From Clavelina lepadiformis (lineage: Eukaryota > Chordata > Ascidiacea > Aplousobranchia > Clavelinidae), in NCBI RefSeq assembly GCF_947623445.1, contig NC_135244.1, forward strand, positions 17,422,860-17,486,859: a stretch of DNA of 64,000 nt, read 5' to 3'. Below, piece after piece: positions 12,950 to 24,930 of the stretch. Numbering within the stretch: the stretch's first letter is position 1; every line of letters begins with the position of its first letter. Below the pieces are notes generated by a model. That model searched no databases, was not told the origin of the DNA, and saw only the letters and a list, made by a program, of their open reading frames with translations. A program made the position numbers and the translations under genes.

Positions 12950-15900
12950 CGAAATACCTTCGCTATTCAAATATCTCAAGTTAAAAAATCTAAAATTTGT
13001 TTTTATGCCTTCTGTGGTAAACAATTATCTGTCTAGAAAACAAACGTTATATCTTTTATAAAAAATTTAGCGTCCTAGCCAGCAATCACCAAACTTGTAT
13101 CAACCCAAAAAGCAATAATCACATCAATTTGAAAAGAATGTTACAAAACGAACGCTAATTTTTCACTGTATCATAAATTTTTAAGGACACAAGTCTTATT
13201 GGAAAAAATGAAGCGAGTTTTAAAAAAACTCTTTTTTTGATTTAATATGTTTGGGATTTTGTTGGGCCTTTTTATACATTATGTATTTGTTTATGTACAG
13301 CATCAGGCTTCTTGAAATCTATCGAGTATGCGGATTTTTCAAAACTTTGAATGAATGCCATATCTAATGCCCCAAAGATTTATTTTCTTGATATAAATTT
13401 TGTGTAAAAATTCCTGCGATCATATAAGCTTTTCTTTTCTTCATTTAACCAATAACCAGTATTTCTATAAAGTTTTAAATCTCCTTCTCTATTACTTGCC
13501 CGCATTACCGGGCGGAAAGTGGTTTCTCTTGCCGGAAATATAAACCGCAGGCAAACACAAACGACAATAATTTTACTCATAATATACAATCGTTTGTTCC
13601 ATATTTAGTCTTTATAACATATCTCATGAACTTCTTAGATTATTTTCATATTGCCGTAACGAATACTTCGATTTTATTGTTACAGCTGGTACTACTTTAA
13701 AAAGCACCACAAAAACAAAGTCTACGCCATGCGATGGTATCAACACCAATCAATGCTTTAAAAATCTTATCATGCACGAGAAGACCACACTTCTTTCGTT
13801 GTTTGCAGTTAGCAGCAGATGGGCGCGTCCAATCACTACAATATTACATCATTATCAAAAATCTAAATACACGGGTTTTGGTTAAAACAAACACTTTGCC
13901 CTAAGTTAATAAGTTACTGTTCCATACTGTTCTATACTTTCTCCCGGAACGCGTCAAACATTTATACCAGAACGACTTTCCGACTCACTTTCACAACTGT
14001 GCATCACACTGAATGCTAATCACCCTGTTTAATTTGACAAAGAGCTTTCTATTAATGCGCTAAAGGCTAAACGAATATTATCATAAATGTAGCAGGGTGA
14101 AAAGCTTTTGAATATAGGCTATAGATCTCACTATAATAGTTAAAACCTTTTTGGTTCATACTTTTCTTCTTGGTGTCTTTTAAAATGAATTGGGCATATA
14201 GTTTCCTTTATGACTTGTTATATCACAATCTAAGGATCTTATTTTTGTACGCTGATGAATGCGCTGTCTTATTATGAATAAGATGAGGCAGGTTAAATGT
14301 TTATATCTTTGGGTTGCCAAGCGTTTGTCCGAAAGACAACGCGGTATCGCAGTGATAAAATTTACCAAATAGTGGTATTTGTATCGTATAACCTTCAGTG
14401 TAAAAAGTATAGTACAGCATACGGTAAACGACAGGACTGTAGAATACAATACATCTCAAGCCAACATAGCGGCGTAAAATTGTGTTGTGAATCTCACTTT
14501 CGGTTTAATCAACAAAGTGCTCACCTGGAACAAAGTACATCGGAGGTGCAAATACAATGAGTACACCAACAGGCCTTTGTTGTTCTCTGTTTAGCCTGAA
14601 TAAGGACATTTTTGTTCTTTGGTGGGAAACTCCTGCATTTCTTACATTGTTTTGCCACCTGCTAAACAAAATTCTCCTCTGTTTCCTTCTACAATAAAAA
14701 TCGAAGGAAAGAAAAAAGTCAACTTTTCAATAACAAACAATTTGATGAAATGCCATTTATTTATTGAAATATCTTTTTATGTGGAGAAAAGAGGTTCGGG
14801 CAAGACAGCCGTAGTTCTTCTAAAAACATTTTGTTTTGAATGATAATACTGCCTCGCGGACAATTGTTGTTTTTACTTTTCTGATTGGCTTGCCCGGTTT
14901 TCAAAGTCAACCATTGAACATTGTTGACCATGCTGGCTGGCCAATGCAATTAAACTAGCCATGTTACCGTGATGTGAACGCATGTGACTGAACCTGTTTT
15001 AGGTTTAATTGCCAGCGACCAAAATCTAAATACAAGTGGGGAGGTTCGGCATACTTCTGTCTAGTTGTCTCGGTGGAAATTTGCCAGTACGGTGGCAGCA
15101 GAGACGTGCTGGACAGTGGACATGTCCGCCTGCGGAATTAAAGAATTTGGAATCAGTTGTGAAGAAAGTTGAAAAGTTGTGTTTTATTCATGGTTCGCGA
15201 CACGTGACCATATACTACGTATAACCGTTTAAAATTCTAATAACATTTTGCTTCTAAAAAGTGAATTATGGTTGCGTTTTTTTGCGAAAAAAAATGTAAG
15301 GAAAAAGAGTCACAAAATAATTCTTTTTCTCAGCAAACAAAATTCTTTCACTATTAAACGATCTAAAATTTAGTTTATAGTGTCTTTCTTGTATACAGTA
15401 GATATAAGTTACTATAAAATTTCTCAAAAACCACATCCTGGCCTGGACATGATATAACTTACAAGTAAAAAAGGTTTAGTACAATCATCTCCGTTGTTTT
15501 ATTATACCTACGCGTATATGAAAAATATTCATAAAATTTATGAATTTGCATGCATATAGCATAGGCCTACCTGCAGCCTTTTTCGTCCGGCAATTTCCAG
15601 TATGCATTTATATCTTTGTTTTATACAAGTTATGCATTTTCAAATTTGGTCACAGCAATATTGCTAAAGTAACCTGTCGCCAGACCGCACGGTTCCTAGC
15701 TGGGTGATACAATTACAGTTACACGAACAGCGACGAAGAATGTCTGGTACATTGGTGGCCAAGTAATAACAACCTGGCCATTCTCTTTAGCCCAAAAGAC
15801 GAAGCCACTTTCTTCTGCGGACATTGGGACACAGGAACAAATACCAATATACGGTTCCAGCATAGAACATCGCTTATCCCTGCGCGTGATGCTGATACGG

Positions 15901-16325
15901 CATCAGTTTTGATCGTTTCAGTGAGGCGGTGAAACTTCGAAAAGTCTGACTGGAAGCGCTTTAGCCTTGTTATCATGAGCTGCATCAGACATCACTTGAT
16001 TTTACAAAGCAGGACCAATCTTACCAAAATCTTTGCAGCATTGTTCTACTTGCAGCAATAAAAAACATCCCACCAACTAATCCCCGTACTTGGATTCCGA
16101 ACGTGAAACCTTCTACCGCTCTTTTTTTGTGCCTCTCCGGGCACCACTTCTAAAAATGCTTCCCCTTTGCTTTTGAAAAGGCTGCATGAATATACTGAGA
16201 AATATGCTTTACCAACTTACGAACCTGTATGATATCACTATGATGCTGTATTGTGCAAATCAAATTATAATTGCGTTATTATTTGAAACTTAGCTTCAAT
16301 TTTTATTTTTAACGCTATATTTTTA
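12950..16325. other. Intergenic between the two caspases
   Basis: No exon is supported. Short open frames at 13380-13589 (-), 14297-14560 (+), 15036-15224 (+) and 15719-15985 (-) show no recognisable domain and no matching splice partners. No fragment of a third caspase was found. The sequence is AT-rich with long A and T runs. Confidence 0.6.
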
Positions 16326-17682
16326 TTATAATAAATCATCCATCTTCGGCAAATAAAATCGTTTTCTTAATGTTGATACGGTGCATGGCATTTGCCTCTG
16401 TTTTGTCTTGTCGCTTCCGATTGCGGACACCCTCTCAGCTACAATGGTCATCAGCGAAGCAAAGTCCAGTTTCCAGTCAGAATCTTTTAAAAACCAATTT
16501 TGGATTTATTAGAATGCCTTTAAAAACCCACATCAAGTTCATACTGTATTGTATGCATCCCAATGCATTAATAACTAATTGCATGTAGGATAATTTAAAA
16601 GATGTACCAGATATGTATTCCATCACAACACTTGTCAAAGTTTGTATAAATCGAGAGCCATCATATTCGTTTCTGTAAGACACGTACCCTATACAAGATA
16701 ATACTTGATAATACAAAATAATTATTACTCGACTCTACCACTCACTGTAATAAATACTGCTTGAGTTATGGAACAACTGAAAATTTTAAAAACACCTGTT
16801 GCCGAGGCAAAACAGCTGATGCAGTCGGCTCCAATTGGTGCTGCTGGACTGACTCCATCTTCCTTTTCCTCTTTTTCTTCTTCAGCATCAGTCTGTTCAC
16901 CAGGGTTTTCTGTAGTTTTCTCTGCTGGTGTGGCACTGTTATTACCTTTACAAGCCTGTTTCAGAAATGCATTTGTTTAGAACTTGTGAAGGCCACAAGA
17001 CCGCTTTAAATAAATTTGTAAAACATAAATACAACGTACCTGTACTATGAATATTTTGGGCTTTCCTTCCAAGCTTTCGCATCTTTCGGATGTAAAGTAG
17101 GGAGAAACTTCATTGTAGAGTAGCTTATCGTCATAAGTCCAAATATAATTTTCTTGGCCGTGTGATAGGAACACGACAAAACAGCAACTGTAATCGGAAA
17201 ACTCTTTTTTGGATATTTTTTCCAGCTCCTAAAAATTTTAAAATTATCTAAATTTTTTTCTATGAAATCTACAATATGGATTATATCAGTTACATGTAGA
17301 AGTTCGGAGGTTACTGAAAAATACTTACGTCGCGCACTTGACGAATGGGAAGATCATTAAACACTTTGCACTTGATCCCCATTTTTTCAAATATTGTTTT
17401 TAAGTTGCTGACATCTTTATCGGTTCCCTTTCTTTTAGCAACTAAAATTGAAAATTATAAAAGTTATATAAACTCATTTATTCCAAAATTAACCCAACAA
17501 AAAGTAGAATTTGAAACTTTTATTTGGCTACTTTTAATTTTGAATTTGTAGTGGTTGAAAATGTAAGCTCGGCCATTTTTTTCTTTGGTGTTGTAAACTC
17601 CAAGGTCTTTGTCTACACTACCAATATCGAAAAACGCTTTAGGTATTGCACTCTTTTTTTCAACCGCACATTTAGCTCCCAT
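16326..17682 (-). CDS. Caspase with short prodomain (effector type), copy B
   Basis: Tandem paralogue of the caspase at 11472-12949. Minus-strand exons: 17532-17682 (ATG at 17680-17682), 17329-17441, 17040-17228, 16796-16955, 16608-16688, 16326-16483 (stop). Predicted 283 aa with no long prodomain. Landmarks: NGRAYIFNHYKF, KRKGTDKDVSNL (S1 Arg), catalytic His in FLSHGQ (about residue 111), catalytic Cys in QACKG (about residue 153, codon 16950-16952), an acidic Glu/Lys-rich linker, then p10 with GYVSYRNEYDGSRF and RQMPCTVSTLRKRFYLP. Exon sizes nearly equal those of copy A (189 and 81 nt identical, others within a few codons), so the pair arose by tandem duplication. As in copy A, the caspase-3 pocket Trp pair is replaced by Tyr and Arg. 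The N-terminal and linker regions have diverged most. Confidence 0.92.
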
Positions 17683-20323
17683 TTCGTAGTTGACCGGGGT
17701 TCAGTTGCCCGACAACCGAGAAAAACGAATAATTTGTAATCAAAGTTTTTTTGTGTTTCCAATGTACAAAAACATAAAAATGAAATAACATAAAACTTAA
17801 AAATACTAGTAGATAGAAATAATCAATTATAAATGACTATAAAATCAATACTTAGGAGGTTTACTTTGAAAACCTGTATATAATATATGTTACAAAATAC
17901 CCTCGAAAATATGTTCATAAAGAGAAAATAGCAAACAAATGGCATGAAAATCACAACATTTATGCTTTGTAACAAACATATCAGATAGCGTTGTAACAAA
18001 CCATTAATGCCGATGAATTAAGATGTGAGGTACATAAACTAACTCATCATTGGTGTTGTGATGGAACAAATGTAACTGTGTAAAGTTAGTTCCATTTTGC
18101 ACAGCTCTTCAAACTGTACAGATAACATTTAAAGTATGCCTGCATGCAGGCGATTGGTAAAAAAAATTTACGAATATACATATTACGATAAATTTCACCA
18201 TGACGCACATCACGCCTTTACTGTACTATAAGTGAAAAACTTAACGCCAAATACAGTTATCTGTTGCTTCCTTTTTATTCCTTACTTACAAGCGTAAAAA
18301 AATTTATTGCTTGCTACTTATTCACATATAACGTGGTGTAAAAATCTTGCTTCATTTTTCACTCATTTTTGTTGTTTATTTATTATTATTTTTCGTTCAA
18401 TGGTGCTGGGCAAGGTTCTTGTTTAGGTCACGTGACCGTTTATTTGAAGTATTCCCTAAACCGTTTATTTTGCAATCTGTTTAAGGTTTTACTTTTTTAT
18501 AGCAAACAAGTTATCAGCGTTTTGTGTGACGCCATTTTACTAAAAGCTGTTGCTCATAATTTGATCACGTGAACTTTTGTCTGAGTACCTTGTGAAAAAA
18601 AACGGTTTTAGATTCGATTCGATTTTCAACTCATTCTAATAAACTAATTCATATCATTCGATTGTATGACGTATTTTACTGAGCAAGTTTCTTTAGGACT
18701 GAATTTCTCTCCACCAAATACGTAATGAATATCTAAGCAAAAAAGTAAACTACAACAGATATCCGACCTCACTTTTTGAATAAGTAATTAAGCAGCTTCC
18801 TCATCTTGTTATTCCATCATAAATGACGTTGTATTGTAATAATCTCTTCAACTTGACGAAGAGAAATATTAAGCTAATATCATGGTAAAGTGCTTCATTC
18901 TTAAACTTTTAGATTGTATGATAAAGCAAATTCCTTACCAGTTAAATAAAACTTTTTACGCGCTTACCGTTGACTTAACCCTTGCTACAACGCACAGAAT
19001 AATGTATAGGTGACCAAACAACTATCAAACTTTATTTGCATATCACATAGCACATTAGTAAATGTGCTGTACTGTGATATTGATATTATAAGCCTATAAC
19101 ATACCGGGTCGTAGCCAACTTGTCGATAAGTTATAGGACTGTATACAAGGTATTTTTTAAAGGGCTTTCGTTTCTGCTTTTGTAAATAAATCATTGACAA
19201 ACTAAATGTTATCTCATTGGTTTTCAATATTTTTTGCAACGCCACTCTTTTCAGAGACCCAAAATGACCTTAACACCTTTTCCAAAAAGTTTAATTTGAG
19301 CACATGTGTAGCTGACCATCATAACATCATCATCATACCGCCTTTAAAGCAAACGAAAATCTAAACAATAAATGTACTCCGATAAACATCTTTTTAAATG
19401 CTTTCTGACATTTTTCGATTTCATAGGTTTGGTCCAAAAACTTTTAAGCAAAGTAAACGCTGTGGTCATTCTGTGTCATTGAACTCTACAAAAACAAGTC
19501 AATACTAACAATCGAATTCACAATAACTTTGCTTTCCCTACGACGATGAAAAGTTTAATCTATGTCTGTTTGAAACGGCTTTCTCGAGAGCAAAGCAAAA
19601 ACCTTGGTTATTCAGTGCCATATTCATTCAAGCTTAACTTCAAGAAATAACATTGCTCGCACTATAGAGACCTACTTATCAAATTATTATTGTTAAATAT
19701 TACACTATGATTTTCACTTAAAGTTAGGGGCAAGTACAAAAACAAGTTTGTTGAAATCATAGTTGTCAGTAAGTATGCTGAAGAATAAAGTTTAAAATAG
19801 ATAGATAATAACAAAAACAGAGCAAACGACTGCCACAGTCTCACCAAATAAAAATTCTGCTCGGCCTACACTGTTTTTTTTTACTGTGGTTCTTTTTTTG
19901 AACCACATGTATAACATAAATAAATTAACATCTGATTCTGTGATGGACTCTCTCTTGCTTTAGCAGACCTTTGCTATAACATCCAAGTTTAGGCTATGTA
20001 CCAACTTTTATACGGTATTTATCTTTAGGACCTATGTCGTTAGAAATATTTGTTTATAAATGTGCAAACAAAAAGAGATTTTAGTTTAACACTGTGTCAT
20101 CTTAGTGGTCGCCTTTAATTAGTGTAACCCATCTATACAGGACTACAATATATTTAACTATACGTTCATAGCAAGGTTGTTTTATGATAACCGTCAAACC
20201 TTTACATCATTGTCCTCATTATGTAACTACGAGAACGCTTCTTTGGCTGCAATGCTCATAAACTTGTCAATAAAAGTAACTTCACATAATTTTCATTTTT
20301 TTCCACTGAAACAATAAGCTTTT

Positions 20324-20440
20324 AACCCCTTTTACATGTCCAAGCCTGAGTGCGTCGACTCGATCAAACTCGATCGATTTTGATCAGCGAAGCGTGTCAC
20401 GTGCGACAAACAATTTCTATTTGCCATGTAAAAAGGGTTA
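20324..20440. mobile_element. Short piggyBac-like MITE
   Basis: A terminal inverted repeat of 16 bases with one mismatch bounds about 117 bp: TAACCCCTTTTACATG on the left and CATGTAAAAAGGGTTA on the right. The left flank reads TTAACCCC and the right GGGTTAT, close to the TTAA target site and CCC/GGG ends of piggyBac-type elements, with one base off TTAA on the right. There is no coding capacity. Family placement rests only on these ends. Confidence 0.5.
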
Positions 20441-20573
20441 TTGATACACCTACTTTGTTTGCATATGATGCATATATAACAGGAGGGGCATATAAGAGAG
20501 AAGAGAAGCATATATGACGGTTGGGAACCTCGGCTAATATTGGTTTCACATGATCACGCCGATTTACGTACAC

Positions 20574-21110
20574 CAGTGTTTCCCAAACCTTTTTGTAACA
20601 ACGCCCACTAACTTCTAAGAAATGTATTTAAAGAAATATCTTAAAACTTTTTTTACGGATTATATATCTATAGCTCATTTCCCTTTCACAAGTGAATGTG
20701 AATATGATTTGAATATGATTTATGAGTTACTTCACTGGCTTTCACATATAATGAATTTTGAATGATTACGAAATCGTTATAACTACAGTATGTTTGCTTT
20801 CAAAGAAGGAGCAATTCTTATGATTACAATGGTTGGAATAAAATGGTTTTTGACGTCAGCAAAAACCACAGGCAATCCGCAAGTAATAACAACCTGAAGA
20901 TAAATATAGTTGAGCAAAGCGGAAATAATATTCAGCCTACCGAAAATATGAATAAAATTTTGCAACATCTGAAACTTATTTCGAAAAAATTTTGAAATTT
21001 GTTTCGTACCACCTCACCGCCAGCTTCTTCTGCAACGCCCTACCCCCCTACGGCTCCTTTTCTCCTGAGCGCCTCCTGGAACGTTTTATCGCCCACTTTG
21101 AGAAACACTG
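20574..21110. mobile_element. Non-autonomous hAT-like element
   Basis: Left end CAGTGTTTCCCAAA and right end TTTGAGAAACACTG are inverted repeats with one mismatch over 14 bases, and both ends carry a nearby CGCCC motif (inverted as GGGCG on the right). The flanking octamers ACGTACAC and TTATACAC match at 5 of 8 positions, which is only weak target-site evidence. There is no transposase frame inside. Ends of the CAGTG...CACTG type are typical of hAT elements. Confidence 0.5.
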
Positions 21111-22794
21111 TTATACACCTACGTAAGCTTAACCTTGGTAACTTCCTTTATCTCTCCTTTCTCTTTCCGTTTATTGTTTGCTTGTGTGTGTGTGAGTGTT
21201 AGGATTATATCATGAGTGCTAAAATTCTCCACATAAAGCATGCTTATATTCCACAAGTGATGTAATTTTGAAATCATAACATATAGCTATTCTATTATCA
21301 CCAATAATAAGAATTTGTTTCGTGTTGCCAATCCTCTTTACGTTTATCGAAATACCTTCAAAAACGCTATCTCTGTAAACCCAACTAATTATTATGCCCC
21401 AAAATTGTCAAAGCACACAAGCGCTAATATCAATAAAGAATAATTTCTGTCAGAATTAACAGAGCAGTAACCCACATTGGTATACACATTGCTTTTCTGT
21501 CACACTTAAACATCTCTCAATAGCTGACGTTTTCGCGAACCCTGTTGTCGTGGTGCGTTTTAATTTGTATCTAGGCCCATATTGAGTAACGTCCCGTGCT
21601 CAATTCTTGACTTTGAAGACCTCGATGGTTGCGTAACAAACCATACCTTGTAATGAAAATATTAAAAAGCGTAAACTTCACGAACATCACAGCAAACTGA
21701 ATCATTCAAGTTAGTTTTAACTACAAAATAACCGGAACGATTTCAATTAAGCAAAAGAAACCAACTATTATTACCAGTTCATTCTACCTTTGTCCGAAAA
21801 AAATTTGCTTATGATAAGATAGATCAATGGTTAATACACGTGAAATAAGTCTCACAGCTTTTAACCGGAAAACTTGTGTACGATTCAGTTGATCCTTTGG
21901 TTTGACCGAAAATATTGTACATAAATGATCTATTTTATCAAACAAACCTTTTCCTCGCAACCTGCTTGTTGGAGTCAAGCGGATAATTTTGACTTCACAT
22001 TTAAAAAGACATGCTTTTAGTTTTGTTCAAGCGATCATGATATTTGATCAAACGGTAAAGCAGTAAGAGTTGGCACAATAATCAAATAATTTCAAAATAC
22101 GTGCTAATTGCCAGCCAGTGCGATAAAGATATTAAGAGCTGGCCTTTAGAATTACCTGGTAGTGCTTATCACAATAAAGCCACGCGATGCATCAAAAAGA
22201 ACAAAAGACTGGGGTGGTAAATGACAGGACGAATTTCGAAATAGATATCGAATAACGACAAAAGCGCTCAATGGCCTTTAAACGACCTTAAATCAGCAAT
22301 AAAGTAGGAGGGAACGCTGTACTTCTTTTGTAGAAACCTAAACAGAGGCATGACCCGAAGCAAATAGGCTAAACAATAGCATAGTGTTATCACTAAATAA
22401 CACCCGATGTTAAGAAAGACATCCTATTATCGAAGAGCAACAATAGAACATTATTTCAAGTGATATTCATATTATCGTTTTTAACTATAAAGTGGCCTAA
22501 ATAAGATAGGGCAATGGCTTGAAAAACCAAAAATTTGGCAAAATCAGGCAGTAATAACCAACTAATCGCATTTTCTAGAATCTCAATTAAGGCGGTATAC
22601 AACAAATTACATAAACAGACCGAACGTTTGACCCGAATTGACGTTGGTTTTCAATACAAGGCCGGGTGATTTTGGAGTATTGCACGTTGCTGTGAAGCAA
22701 TTTGCGGCTACTGGAGAAAATCGCACGCATATACACGCATACTACTATATAATGACGCAATATTTTATCAAACGACAACAAAAAACTCTCAAAG

Positions 22795-23596
22795 TTATGC
22801 AGTGATAGGGGCGTACAAAATTCCATTCCTTCTGAAAAATGTATCACGGACGATTCTTGATCTGCCGAATTGAGGAGTACGAAACTCTTTGACGACGTCA
22901 TCCAACCTCCATCCGTATTCCCAGGAAGTTGTAAGGGGATAATCGTATTTTTCTTCTGGTTTCTTGAAGGTACGCGCCTGTAAGTATTGGTGTCTTCCTT
23001 TCCCTTCCTTTGTGAAGCCATGGTATAACAGACGTTTCACCCCTAAAAACAAATCTTAGGTTGCAGACAAGATAAATTATTATCGCCAAGCTTAACTTTT
23101 GTATTAGTAACTTGATATGTAAGGTACCACAGACAACCTGCGCATTTAAACTAGTTGCAGATAGAGAAATTAATATCTGAAGTTGAAGAAGACCAAAAAT
23201 GCTTGTGCACGTATGTTTGCTACTCGTAGCATTGCTAGCAAATTTCAACGCTGAAAAACCAAATTTACCTGGAGCAACCGGTCTCATTTCAACCAAAAGT
23301 GCGTCGGGATCATTGTCTCCAGCTTGATGAGGTTTGATAACCATATCAACGTTGGTTGGACGTTTTTTTGGGTAATTAATGACCGGTAAGGTTAGACTTC
23401 GTGTTGGAGGCTTGGGTACCATTTCCGTGAATTTTTTTGCACGGGCCAAACGTTTTTCTTTACTGGTTGGAGATTCCTGTTCTTTTATCTCGTTTGCATA
23501 TTTTCCGTGCCATGCTAAGCGTACAAAAGCCTCTTTCTTAATGGCTTCTTTCCAAAAGTTTTGTCGTTGGGTATCCATGTTCAATTCACGCGCCAT
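22795..23596 (-). CDS. SPMIP1: Sperm microtubule inner protein 1 (ATP6V1FNB-like)
   Basis: Two minus-strand exons: 23269-23596 (ATG at 23594-23596) and 22795-23042 (stop TTA on the plus strand at 22795-22797), joined in phase (CCAG|gtaaat ... ttttag|GGGTG). Predicted 191 aa. The N-terminus ARELNMDTQRQNFWKEAIKK matches the start I recall for vertebrate ATP6V1FNB/SPMIP1 (RQLNMDTLRQNFWKE). The second exon carries RLLYHGFTKEGKGRHQYLQ, KKPEEKYDYPLTTSWEYGWR and FFRRNGI, matching the conserved C-terminal half of that family. The vertebrate protein sits inside the doublet microtubules of sperm flagella. There is no signal peptide or membrane segment, as expected for an axonemal inner protein. The identification is from memory of the family motifs. 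Confidence 0.8.
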
Positions 23597-24930
23597 ACTT
23601 GCAATAATTCTATGTGTCTATCGGTGGTCACTTAATCTCAGCTAATAAAGTGGAAATTTACTAAGAATGCGTTACGGTACTTAGTTTTTAATTTCTAAGA
23701 ATGGGTACGCTATGACACAAATTAAAGGTTAATCTACTAACGACTAAAACACTTACGGAATTATTATTTGTTCACTTCCGATTGTCATGCCTTGAGTAGT
23801 TAAAATTTACTTGGCCTGACATACCGTAAACTGCCTACTGGTGTTGGTTAAACCTAGTTGCAGATGCTTCTGCGCAAAATAACTACATTGAACTATGCCA
23901 ATGATGTTGTTGAAAGGTGGGAAATGATTAAAATAACTGGTTAATCATTCTTCTGCACATAAGCATATTCAAGTTCAGCTTTTTGCTATCCTCTCCCACG
24001 AAATGCATAGCGATTAGGGAAACTATACTACCACGTTAGTTTTTATCTTTAGGTTTGAACAAACTTAACTTACCGGTAAAGCACTGTACTTAGAGTGACT
24101 TCAATATCAGTTCACTTAAAGCACATTTGTCAAAGCCTGCAGCCAAACAAATGAAGGAAACAGCAGCGAAGCATGTCGTGATCTCCAAGATACGCGTTGC
24201 TATAACTACTCCTCGCTATAGCGAAAACTCAGTAGACCATGACAGAAATACTTTGACGAATTTGTGAAAGCAATGAAAGGCACATTTGATTTTATTAAAA
24301 ACTTTTTAAATAAATAGATATTTCTTAGTACTTCTTTTCAAATACAAATACTTTAAAAGTAAAAAAATATTTTTTCTGAGGAACGTTTACCAGCTGAGGA
24401 CAGTAGATTGACTAAAAGATCTTATACGTACCATAGACATCTTTTAAGTAAATATTTGTTTTTCATCGACTTAGTTCAGCAAACAGCTGGAAAATGAGCG
24501 GACATATCTTCACGTATACCAAGTTTTGTCCGTCACAGCCTTGTCTGAACGGCACTAGACATTAGCCATGAAGCTTTATAGACGTCACGCAGTGAAAGGA
24601 CAAACTTGTTTTCAATTTTCGTTTTATTTAAAACTGCGTGTAGTACACGATTGCACAAGAATTCCCACACAATCTTGCCTCTACAAATATATTTTCCAAA
24701 CTTGAGATAATTATTTAATGCATAGATTTTCACATAGACATAAAGTTCAATTCTACATGTTGGAAAAACTATAAGTTAGTAAAAGTCATCGATATAACTC
24801 AATCTCCCTCCGACTTTACTAAATGTCAACAAATGCTTCGTTGTCATAGAATCATAAAAATTAAAATGTGGGGCACAAAAAAATTACAACTTTACAGTTG
24901 TTAACAATTACTCAAATGATAGTCTACAAC
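23597..24930. other. Intergenic between SCP2 3' end and SPMIP1 5' end
   Basis: Holds the SPMIP1 upstream region and the SCP2 3' flank. A minus-strand AATAAA (TTTATT at 24623-24628) about 300 bases after the SCP2 stop is a candidate poly(A) signal. No other feature was seen. Confidence 0.55.

Larger units (their letters stand above)
17683..22794. other. Intergenic region with two small DNA transposons
   Basis: Lies upstream of caspase B and downstream of SPMIP1. No exon is supported in about 5 kb. The only structured items noticed are the piggyBac-like MITE at 20324-20440 and the hAT-like element at 20574-21110. The rest is AT-rich with no recognisable protein similarity on either strand. Confidence 0.6.

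Noticed and set aside
13380-13589. Minus-strand frame with a hydrophobic start, possibly a signal peptide or extra caspase exon
   Set aside because: No donor joins it in phase to caspase A, whose ATG and short N-terminus already match copy B.
15719-15985. Open frames on both strands between the caspases
   Set aside because: Looked protein-like in more than one frame, but none resembled a caspase, transposase or other known family.
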